64,000 bases of DNA from Dipylidium caninum (lineage: Eukaryota > Platyhelminthes > Cestoda > Cyclophyllidea > Dipylidiidae). Location of the stretch: positions 558,001 to 622,000 of the forward strand of contig QEYB01000466.1 of the NCBI GenBank assembly GCA_017562135.1, given 5' to 3'. A program made the position numbers and the translations under genes. Below, in pieces: positions 22,030 through 32,900 of the stretch. The first letter of the stretch is position 1, and each line of letters starts with the position of its first letter. A model generated the notes under the pieces. The model had not been told where the DNA came from and ran no database searches. It saw nothing but the letters and a program-made list of their open reading frames with translations.

Positions 22030-25000
22030 GCGGTCTGGGGAAAAATAATCCAGGCCTTGTAGCACTAACTATAAATATTTTCTTGTCAGTCCACCCCGTT
22101 CCCTTCACCTTTCGCCGGGCCCTAGCGACTACTATTAGTTTCTTATTGCCTGAAATTTCCCACTTTGAAGCCGTGACCGCAACCATCGCAATCAAATAGA
22201 CACTTATATGAGCACTGAGTGGATTCAGATCTATTGAGTAGTTGAGCTCTTAAACACTTTTAGCGTCTTGCCTCTACACCACAGGATTCAGTTGTAAAAT
22301 TAACCGTTTGACAGAACTTCACTTGACAACTAAAGTCTCGAATGAGTGTGAGTAACTACGTTGGATGTAGTAAAAGGCGTTTTGAAGCTTTCACACCGCA
22401 TCGAAGCCACTTAAGGAGAGTAGAGGGCGAACGTGGAGTATGCCAACGATGGCCGTTGGTCCGCCGCTTACCACAGTCGCCACAGCAGAGACACAGAGAA
22501 ACCTTCATGGTGCTTAGTATTCGTCGCTTCTCTGAGATCGTTAGCTTGCTGAGGTTAAATATGAGGCACTTCTCTGCGTATTCTTGCATTCTCGTGAAAA
22601 CATGGTCCCGTTACATCGTAGAATCGGGAGTTATGTCAATTAAACTTGTTCCAGCTGGTACATCTAATGTCAATGACACCGGCTGTTGCACACCAACCCT
22701 CTCCGATTCCGGGCTTTGCGCATTATTTGCGCGTTCGACACCCACAGAGTGTCAGCGTTGGCACTAAGTAGTCTAGAAGGATACGGTATTTGGAACCACC
22801 ATCCGTTGGCAAGTATCTCGTGGAACTTGTAGAATGACAGTCGCCATAAGGATTGCCCGCCATTGAACACCAGTTTCGGGACTCGTAGAAGTCTCATTGT
22901 AAGCCCTTATCGGTCACCTTGTCTTGTAAAAAATACCATCGATCTTACGAGGTGTTTGTGTGGGAGTGTTAAACAATTCCTTAAAGGTGACTCTGCCTCC
23001 ACTCAACCCATTCGCATGGCTACCCACTTCTCCGCTCCAGTAAAAAGTAGTTTGTGAAAGTAGCGTTGGTTACATTCCCACAATTAAGCAAGCGAATGTT
23101 TGCCATGGCCCCGGTTAATGTAATCACAATGGACAAAAAAGAAAGTTTGGATTACTTATGCGTAGATTTATGTATTTACTGCCCTGTCACAACCGTTGGC
23201 ACAGTTCCGGCGCTGTTATATTGAAAGGACGATGCACTAATCCTAGTGAAACCAGCGTGAGGTCTGACACAGGTAGACTCGATCCGTGAGGAGGGCGTGG
23301 GCAGAATGTGACAAAACCATCAAAGGGGGACCTCCTGCGTGAGGATAAATAATACCTACGTCATCAGCACTCGCATTTCTAAAAACCCTGTCGTATTTAT
23401 TTACTACTCCCATCGCTATGACCTTGAGCCAACTCTCGACAAAGCACTAGACAAGTTAAATGGTTAGTGTATTGGCGTTTAAGCGCATGGACGGCATCTT
23501 CGCGCACTTTTCCGACTTGACCTTCATGCGGTCAATCAGAAAGCGCGCTGTCGAGCAAACGATATTCTGAGCAATTTCGTTTCCATTATAATGGAAATGG
23601 TATCGAAATCTCAATTCCACTGCAGGGATTACACCTTCTTAAGCAATTGGCAGTCTTCTCGAAGGGTCCGTTACTGCGACTTTCCCGCCAGGAGGTGGTA
23701 GTTCAGCTGCCAGATAAATGTTCAAGCGTGGATGGCATCTCCACCGGCACCGATAACAAATTCTCCACCCAAATAATTCCCTGCAATCCCATTCTCCGCA
23801 ATGACAAATGCCACAGAACAAGTGGTGGAAAGTAAAGTGCTTTCTTTGCCCACACATGCCGGAGCGAGACTATCACACAAGCCATCAAAACATAACGCCG
23901 CCTGGCGGACGTGAAATGCGGGCGAAGTGCGAGAAACAAGGCAAACGCTCGACAATAGTTGAAGGCATTCAACTAGGTTAGGGGAAAAAGAGCACACCGC
24001 ATCTGTTAGGCCTCTTCCCCACACTCCAAAGGTCATGACACCGAGATGGCGGTCTGCGCTTCGACGGATGGAAAAGCCACAACGAATGGCTGTAGGCCAA
24101 ACAGGTTCATTCTTTCCCTAAATAACGACTCATGGCTGCCCTGACTGAGTGTAATGTACTTTTCGGTTTAATAGTCACATGAGTACCCACATTAGACAAC
24201 GCTGTTTGACAATCAGCCATTTTGACAAGGTGAGATGGCGAATTATCGTGTTGGCGGCGTCTCCTGCACCGCCTGAATCGCACACATCCCCGCCTGGGAG
24301 GCAGAGCACACCGGCCACAACAGCACTGACTGCACTTTGGCCGATTTGAAGTCCCAAGGTTGGCATCGTCACCAAACACACCTCTGACCGGCTAAAGCCT
24401 CAGCGACATGCAAAGTCGTGGGGGTGTTAAGACTGCTCGCACAAGATGCAAACAGTCTCCCCATACTCGCCTTCCCGAATCTCGTCAAAGTCGGGAGACC
24501 AGAAGGCGGATGTCGGCGCATTGTGGGGAGAGGTGCCAGACTGCCGCTTGGCAGAATCCACACGCCCATAGAATGGTGGTAAAGAGGGAGACTAGGGGAG
24601 ACAATCATTAGACAAATGTGGGAGGAAGAATTGGTCGCGCTGGGCACAGAGCCTGGCTTGAGGCCGCAGAGCAGGTGGTCGAATGGACTTCAGCGCATTC
24701 GCCGTAAATCGGCCTTAGTGTGACGCCTCTTCCGGTGAGGCTTTTCCAATGAGAAAGACAAGGCGAGTGGTTCGGTGCTCAGCGGGTTGAGTTGTTACCT
24801 CGACTACGCAATGCCAACCGACCAAACGTGAACTGCTCAAACAACGGCGAACAACTCGTCACGTGGCCTGACACGAAAGCGTCCATGCAACATGTTCGCA
24901 CCTCCGAACTTTCACGCCTCCACCGGTTGGGTGACGTGGAGGAACAAGAAATTGCGTATACGAAGAGGAAAAGGACGAGAACCATAAATCATTGCAATAT

Positions 25001-25712
25001 CCGGCGTGAATCCATGTCACCGCCACCACCACCACCACCACCATCATCATCACCACCTCCCCCACAGTATACGGTTTTCCGAAGGCCACACGGGTTTCTG
25101 ATCGTGCGATTGTTTTTATCCACACAGCGTTATGATCAAAAGCATTACAGGCAGTTTTGTGGAAGTAAGTGTTCAAGGACGACTGCTCTTCTCTCGACGC
25201 ATTCGTCCACCGAGCGGTGAGAAAACAGACGAACACCTCGTAAGGCCGTGGGAGTGAGGACGAGATCCTACTTTCCTACTGCAGCACCAGCGTTTGGTAA
25301 ACATACAAAACATGGGCCTCACTCACTCACTCACTCACTCACTAACTCACCCAGTCATTCATTAATTCATTCCCTGGTTTATTAACTTCTTGCCACGTCG
25401 AGCTGAGCACGACAAGACGCGGTGAGTGACAGTTGAAAGGCTTCCTTGTGGGTTCAAAATCCACCGGTTCAACAGTGTCACCATGTCACTATTTTGTGTG
25501 TGTCGTCGGATAAAGGCGGGTGCACTCACACGTCAGCACAGAGGTGACGATGGCATCACCCGAGTCACCGCCGCACCAATGGCGCCACGAGAAGTTGAGC
25601 AACGCGCCAAGCCTCCTCGAATCAGCGCGGCAGCAGGCCTCGCAACGCCCGTAAATACCACCGTCAGAAGGTTTACTCGAGCGAGCTTTTCGTCGACAAC
25701 GCTTTCACTACT
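22030..25712. other. Intergenic region between the transporter paralogues
   Basis: About 3.7 kb that becomes GC- and CpG-rich toward the right. Short open frames on both strands have no recognised domains. I looked for remnants of a third transporter copy and found none. The right end carries an ACTC microsatellite and presumably the paralogue B promoter. Confidence 0.5.
25318..25342. repeat. (ACTC)n microsatellite
   Basis: About six copies of the tetramer ACTC, followed by a degenerate continuation (CTAACTCACCC). Confidence 0.9.
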
Positions 25713-28700
25713 ATGTCGAAGGCGAGTAATACCTGGGAATCGTCGCCGCCTCCTGTAAGTGCCCCACTCCACTGGGTGGCGTCGAAGCTCACAGCCAAAC
25801 ACCAGGCTTCTCTGCCCTCGAGCTCACTCTTCTCATTACGTGCAGTTGTGATTGGGGCGCTGATTAAGGGGAACGACGCCCCGCTCCGTCTGTCAAAGTC
25901 ATCCTCCCCTCCTCCCTTCTCTTTGCTAAGGTCACGGAAGATGGCAACTGCACGGCCGTGGTGGCGGGCGAGAAGAAGATGGAGGACGAAGCGGAGGGAA
26001 AGAGTTTCTCCTACTCCTTCGGCCTCATTGCCTCCTGTCTGGGCTGCGTGCTGGGCACTGGCAATGTGTGGCGATTCCCACGCATTGTTGCCACCGCCAG
26101 CTCCGACCAGGGTGAGTCCACTCCCCCCCTCCCTCCCTCCTCCCTCCCTCCTCCCTCATTCCACCCTCCTCCACTCCCACTCAGCGGAGCACACATCGCG
26201 AACGCTGCAACCGAGTCGCCTCTCCCACCCACCTTCTTGTCGCAACACCCCGTCTCACACTCTTTATGGGCGCTCACACCGGATTGCTTCGGTTAGGCGG
26301 CCGAATGATTCCTCCCCTCACTTCAGCGCCAGCACACCCCAAAGCCACTCGACAGTTGACGCCGGCATCGCCATGAAGCCGATTACACGTTCAACGCGGA
26401 TGATCAGGAGATTAAGTGTGCTTGACCACATGAATGACGCAAGTCCCCATGCGCAGTGTGAACTCATTGCCCCTGGGGATTTGGGAGAGCATGGGTGGTT
26501 ACATCAACTTCAACAAACCCCCGTATGTAGGCAGAACGTCATTTGGCAGCCACCTACGCCCTCATGTCTCTCAACGCCGCAGTAATTCACAATGCTCACC
26601 ACACTACTTATATCTCCTATCAGTAGATCTAATAATTTCTACAAATTTACACTACATATTCACTGCATCTCCTCCTCCTCCTCCTCCTCCTCCTCCTCCT
26701 CCTCCTCTCCTCCTCCCTTCTTCCTCTTCTTCTACTTCTCCTTTCCTATTTGGCAGGAAGCCTCTGCTTCATCATACTCTGGCTATTCTTCCTCTTCGCC
26801 TGGTCCGTTCCGCTAATTGTCACCGAGTACACAATGGGTCGCTTCACTCGAAGCTCGCCAATCATCGCCTTCCAAAAATTCCTCGGTCCCAAGTGTCTCT
26901 GGGTGGGCGGTTGGGTCACCGCCATCTCCTTCTTCATCAGGTAGCCTCGACTCAAACAAGAAGACGTCCACGTAAAATCAGGGCCTAGTTCGCCTTCCAC
27001 TCTTGCTTACTCGTGTTTTGTACTTGAGATGAGGAGAGGAGCGCAACCTCCTCTCCACTCCTCTCCTCTCCTCTCCTCTCCTCTCCTCATCCACTGCATC
27101 TCTCTCTCCTCGCACATTTCAGCGCCTACTTCTCCGTCGTGGTTGGGTGGTGTTTCTACTACTTCTACCTCGCGTGTGCGTGGCCACAACTGCCGTCGAC
27201 TGAACCTGAGAGTAAACGCATCTTCGAGGAGTTCATCGTAAGTAACAGAGCACACATCAACTCATCTCACCTCACCTCACCTCACCTCACCTCACCTACT
27301 CCCGTCTCCACACCCAAGCCTCAGGCAATGCCCACTTCTCGCCTTCCCCTTCCAGGCCACCTACTGGCCATTGGGACTGCACACCATCGAACTACTCCTG
27401 TGCGGAGTCGCGGTCATCAAGGGCGTGAAGGGAATCGAGTTGGCCAACAGCGTCATGGTGCCCATCCAACTCATCATCGTCCTCGCCACCTTCTGCTGGT
27501 CCCTCACTCGAGAATACGCCGACGTGGGCATCAAGTTCATGTTCACGCCCGACTGGTGTAAGTCCCAACAGCGCTAACAAGTCTGCTTGCCCCAGCCTCC
27601 CGCTCCATTCGCATCAACGCCGCCTTCCTCCTTCCCCACCTCGCCCGCAGCCATGTTCGCCGACCCACGGGTCTACGTGGAGGCCGCGTGCCAGAACGCC
27701 TTCGACACCGCCGCCGGCATGGGCATGTTCTCAGCCTACGCGGCCTACTTCTCGCGCAAGACCGGCGCCGTGCGCATCGGCACCCTCCTCCCAATGGTCA
27801 ACAATCTCGTCAGGTGCGTCCTCCCCCCGCCGCCTACACTCCATACGCCACAAGCAACACGCCACACGCCCACTTAACCGACAACGCGACGTTCCCCCCT
27901 CCAGTCTGGTCTGCGGTCTAATGCTCTTCGCCACTGTCTTCTCAACACTCATTCAAACGCAGCCCACTCTGACAGTCACACAGATCGTCACCATCATGAA
28001 GGAGAGTGGGCCGGGCAGCACGGGACTCACCTTCACCTGGTAAGTCTCCTCAAGTCGTCCACTCCACTCCTCGCCGACCGCGTCCTCGGACATGTAGGCT
28101 GGTGGGTCACAGTAGCCGGGGGCTTTTGCCGCCCTGCCCCTGTCCATCACCCAGTCGAGACGCGGTTGTTCCACGCAATCACGCGTCTCGCCTTGCTGAC
28201 ACGCCTGTTCCCCCCAAACACCCAGTACCGACGGGTGTGGCAAAGGCTGGAGAGGAGTTGGGAGAAATGAATAGAGGAGTTGGGGTGCGTTATTGCGTGT
28301 GCCCGTCAAATGAGACAATAAACATGTGTGCCCACCTTAAATCAGGGTTCCAGTGCTCATGTCTCGACTAGGCACCGCCGGCCGCGTGCTCTGTGCCCTC
28401 TTCTTCCTCTGCCTCTCCTTCGCCGGAGTCACCTCCATGATTGGCTACGTCGAACTGACGGCTCGCACCATCCAGGACTTTGGAGGCACGTTTCCTCACC
28501 CACTCAACCTCACCCACCCTCCACTTCCTCTCTCACTCCCGCTTCCTCTTCTCAATCTCTCTCTCTCTCTCTCACTCCCGCTTCCTCTACCACTCGCCCT
28601 CCGCGCCCTCCTCGCCCTCCTCGCCCTCCGCGCCCTCATCGCCCCACTCCTCTTTCCCTCCAGTCAAACGTCTGTACGCGACCATCGCTTCTCTCGTCGT

Positions 28701-29640
28701 CAGCTTCCTCGTCGGTGTGCCCTCAGCTCTCAACATTGAAATCCTCCAAAACCAGGTTGGTCGTCCCTCCTCCACAGCCACTTCTGCCTCCTCCTACACT
28801 TCACCCCACTGAAGTAACCACGCAACTCCCCGCCTGCAGGACTTCGTTTGGGCATTCGCCCTCATGCTTTCCGGACTCTGCTACTGCGTCCTCGTCATTC
28901 ACTACAATCCCCTCACCTACCGACGAGTCATTGTCAACGAATTCGGCCTCAAGGACTGGCGACTCCCCTTTGTCTGGATCATCCTCATAGCGTGAGCCAC
29001 TTTGCCTCTCCACTGGGCTGCCTGCTGTGTGAGGAGGTGAGGAGCTGCCTAACCGCCCTCGTCGTCACCTCTCTGTCTTGTAGGGGCGTTGTGCCACTCG
29101 AAGCCGTGGGTTTGATCGCCTGGTGGACGTACCAAAACATCGCCTTCGACCCGGACTGGTACCTCCTCAAGACTCAGTCCCTCATGACGACTTTCCTCGA
29201 GGTGAGGACGGCTTCACCTGCCTCCTGTATCTTCGCGCTCAAATCAACGCTTATTCCCAGCCTAATGCCCAAATGTGTGTGTGGGCCTCGCTACCTGTTG
29301 CTAGTGACTGGCGTCTACCCAAGTCATGGGCTCTACAAATGGCCACGCTGCCTGAAGCCCTCCACTAATCTCGTCTTTCTCGTCCCCCCTCCCCCTTCAG
29401 TGGATCCTCCTCTTCATTCTACTGGGCGGACTCAATGTGGTCGTGTACTGCTGCAAGTGGGATCTGGTGAAGAACTCCTCGGGCGCGGGCTACGACCCCT
29501 ACCACCCGGAGGACGTGCCCTCGCCCCACGACGTGTCGTGTGGAGGCAGTTCTGCGATCGCATTGACTGACGATGGAGCCGACTTCTCCACTCACGAAGG
29601 GCTGGAGAAGGAGGAGAAAATGAAGGAGATGAGGATGTGA
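25713..29640 (+). CDS. SLC6/NSS-family sodium symporter, paralogue B
   Basis: Twelve exons: 25713-25754, 25931-26111, 26757-26940, 27123-27237, 27356-27557, 27651-27813, 27905-28039, 28346-28485, 28664-28755, 28840-28991, 29084-29201 and 29401-29640. They encode 587 residues. TM1 is GTGNVWRFP (N59 matches LeuT N27). TM6 is QNAFDTAAGMG, with D260 at the position of LeuT T254. TM7 has N292 and S296 (sodium-1 and chloride-site positions) and TM8 has A367, T370 and S371 (sodium-2 ligands). Eight internal exons (184, 115, 202, 163, 135, 140, 92 and 152 nt) have exactly the lengths found in paralogue A, showing tandem duplication with introns intact. Coding sequence is extremely GC-rich at third positions. 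The intron after 28485 appears to start with GC (GCACGT), whereas A has GT there. The acidic C-terminal tail is specific to this copy. Amino acid transport is the best guess; substrate unknown. Confidence 0.9.
26669..26706 (+). repeat. (CTC)n tract in transporter intron
   Basis: About twelve CTC/TCC triplets directly upstream of an acceptor, extending its polypyrimidine tract for paralogue B exon 3. Confidence 0.9.
27061..27088 (+). repeat. (CTCTC)n tract in transporter intron
   Basis: Tandem CTCTC pentamers upstream of the acceptor of paralogue B exon 4. A second pentamer array, CTCAC repeated, lies in the following intron at about 27266-27297. Confidence 0.85.
27266..27297 (+). repeat. (CTCAC)n tract in transporter intron
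   Basis: About six copies of the pentamer CTCAC just after exon 4 of paralogue B. Together with the neighbouring CTCTC array it marks these introns as simple-sequence rich, unlike the corresponding introns of paralogue A. Confidence 0.85.
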
Positions 29641-29992
29641 ACAGCCAGTCCACTACACTTGTACAGCTGCACCATTTGACAGACATGCCAAAACAAATGT
29701 TGTCTCGTCTTCTTTGCCCCGGACTAAGAGGTTTTGTGTGAGGCACAAGTTCGCCTCGAGGCCGAGCCTCAACATCTCACAGTGACTGCCATCTGCTACC
29801 ACAAGTTAAGCCTGCTGCCCAAGAACGGGTGTTAAGCACAGGAATATCACGATTGGAGGGGAAAATGGACTGTTTGATTTGTTGAGTTCATTTTCTGACC
29901 AATGGGAGTAGAAGACAACTCTTATTGGATTTTGATATTTGAGGAGGAGCAGTACGGCCAGGTAAGCGGTTGGAGGGCCAGGATGCGTCCTA

Positions 29993-29998
29993 AATAAA
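29993..29998 (+). terminator. Poly(A) signal of paralogue B
   Basis: AATAAA about 350 nt after the stop codon, the first good match downstream of paralogue B on the plus strand. Confidence 0.5.
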
Positions 29999-32900
29999 AG
30001 TCAAATTCTTGTCTTTTCCTTAGTAGTAGAAAATTTTATCATCCTGGTTATATGATGAGCAAAGTGGCGTTCGAGGCAGGGCTTTTCGTAAATCGTTCGA
30101 CTAAATTGGATTGAATCTGTCACCATTTGTCACACAACTGTTAGGCAATGACGGCGCACCTCACTTTACGTTTTTATGTTTGGGAGAGTTGCAAGGCAAT
30201 GTTGGTTTTTTTTATATTCCACGCCTTACAAGAGGAAGTAAGATGATTTTCCCGAAAGGTCAAAGCTATTGCAACTCGCATGACACGAAGGAAAAGGAAT
30301 TTCAATCCGCTAATGAGGAATTTTGGCGCGCAATTCTTTGCTGGCAGGAGTATTAAAACGGGGGAAGAGTATGAGATACTTCACTAGAACATGTTTAGTA
30401 GTTTGAACGCCGTCCTTTTAGCATTTGCTTCGGCGTGCCTATTGTATTCGCACACCTCTCGCACTGTGACACTGATGAAGCTGAATTTTAACTCCCCCGA
30501 CGTCTCATTGCCTTCCAGGTAAATGTAAAAATTGAGAGCGAGAAAAGATACTTCTGGAAGATAAGTACCCTTCTAATCCAGCATCAGTTAGGGTTGATGC
30601 GCCATACCCATATGTGCGTTATCTACGAACTTGCCTATACCTCCGCTCCTCCATCCATCCATCCATCCATCCTCACATTTATCTCGACGTTATCTTCAGG
30701 GCTATTTTAGTATGCGAATTAAAATTTGCATTAATTAACCACTGTGTGACGTTGAGTAAATTAGATTGCCTGGCACTTTTAGAGCCCTCCCCATCTTTCA
30801 GAGGCATGACTCGTTGTTGCAGCTTCGCTCTCAATTAAAATGACTTGGTGTGCCCACGTGAATTGGATTCTCGTATGAGGGTACTCTGAATATTGGAGCG
30901 GAAAAGAGGAGAAGAGTCCGTTTAAAACAGGCAAAACCGAAATAGCTTTGCAATTGGTGTATAAATTTTATAAGCATCCGAAGGCTGGGCATACTCATGG
31001 TGGGATAGGCATAATTCCAAGTCACAAAACTGAAATTATGGTTCTGAGTTATACTTCGTTATTGATGGCTAGAGGGTGCCCGCCAGGCGCCGACAGATGC
31101 AATGCGAATCATGACTACAGGACCAATATATTAAAGTGCGCCTCCAAACAGCAACAAGGATTATGTTCTTTTGGACAGGCAGGAATACCACCAAAGATCA
31201 TTTGTCAAGTTAAGCATAACTTTTGTAATCGTACTTTGAGCCTAACATGAAATTTTTCCCAAGGGCAGATCGTTTCATGTTATGTCCAAGGGGATGCCAA
31301 AGAGGCTATTACTGTTGGATACAATTGGTTCGTGTAAGTGACCTTTTCAAACACATTTCATCATGCGGAAAACGGTATTATAAAGGTTATTCGGTAAGAC
31401 CTTTATGACATTATGCAAAAATACAAGTTTTTCAAAAATTGTTTTGAACGCTCCAATCACAAATTACGACCTTTGCAAAGGTGTAGTGCAATAACATAAA
31501 TTTCCACAGTTAGGTTTATTTTCGGTGGTATTCCTCTGTAGATAATCCCTAACAATTTTCTCAGTACTTTGAGATTTCTAGGAATCCAAATAAATTTAAG
31601 CTGAAACAATGGACGGATACCAGTCTGACGTCACTCAAGACAAAAGCCGCAAATTTAGGGTTTACTAGGTTAAGTCTTTCATCTAATCTATTTTCCGGTC
31701 AGACCGTAACCTTATGACCTTATTTTATGGCTAATACTGATGTTTACTTAAATTATTCGCCTTTTGAGTTTACCTCTTGTTTATCGATCCTTAACGCCGG
31801 TGCTTTGCATACAATAATATTTCTGTAGATAAAATTCAATGACATGTTAAGAGTAGCGTAGAAAGTCGCATTTATTTTGCAGTGCCGGAAGAGTTTTGCC
31901 TTTTAAATCACAGTCACTTTCTTCATGTCTTGCTTTCTTCATGATCAGCAAATTTACATTTCCGCTATGCAAAATCTGGGCATGGAGATTTGTTAATTTT
32001 AAGATGTAATTCACACACTTACGTATTTGTACCATTTATCTTGCGGGAACAAAAGCCTAATCCATTTTGGTGCAGAAAAAGGCCCTTCAATTTTTTTTAT
32101 TACGTAGGTGTTTGCATTTTTTGTTCTTGGTTTGGAGAATGGCCCTCATTTATATTTTGGAAGTCGCATAAAATGTACATTTTAACCCAACCAACGACCA
32201 ACGCTATATAAGGTTATAATTAGACCGTGAATACTGTGTATAAATAAAATGTCTTATTTAACCGTAAGCAACACGTGCCAATTGCGAGACAATAAAGCAA
32301 AGTTTCAATAGTCCCATTTGTGCAGATAGCACTATGTTGAAGATAATTTTTGTATCTTACTTGGTGATATAATTAAAAAGATAGGCTCTCTTTATGGCCT
32401 TCGCAGTTGACATTTAATGGGTTGTGGAAATATTCATTTCTTCTTCTCAGCAGTAATCAATAGCGCTTAGAATTCGCCAGATCTGACTCTAACCAGGGTC
32501 GTGTTAGGAGAACTATGATTTTCTTGCTTTAATTCGAGATAAACCGCCTTGTTGCCTGCTTAGGAATGGTGGGGGACATTGGCTTCTACTAGGTGATACC
32601 TTGTTGGGAGTCGATTTAGTGAATTCGAAAATCTTCTTGCTTACTTTACCACCTTTCATGGGCTAATAGAAGCAAGTAGCGATTCCTTCCCCATTGCAAT
32701 AGATGTTTACTAAACACCGCGTCCGCAGCTTGGGCGTTAAATTGTCATGTTTTTGAAGGTGCCAAAACTCAAAATTCCGCTATAACCATAAACCAGTCGG
32801 TAACCAATGTATATGTTATTCGGCACGATCTTGACCTGTGTTTGGCCTTTCCAAATCTCTTTCCTCACAATCCAACTTACGCCTTGGTCTCTATTCCCTA

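Noticed and set aside
25713..26585. 290-codon open frame starting in transporter B
   Set aside because: It reads through the 25755 donor into intron sequence and then crosses exon 2 in the wrong frame; only its first 14 codons belong to the gene.
25318..28600. Short-period tandem arrays considered as a CRISPR or satellite array
   Set aside because: They are simple microsatellites in introns and intergenic DNA without spacers, in a eukaryotic gene context.
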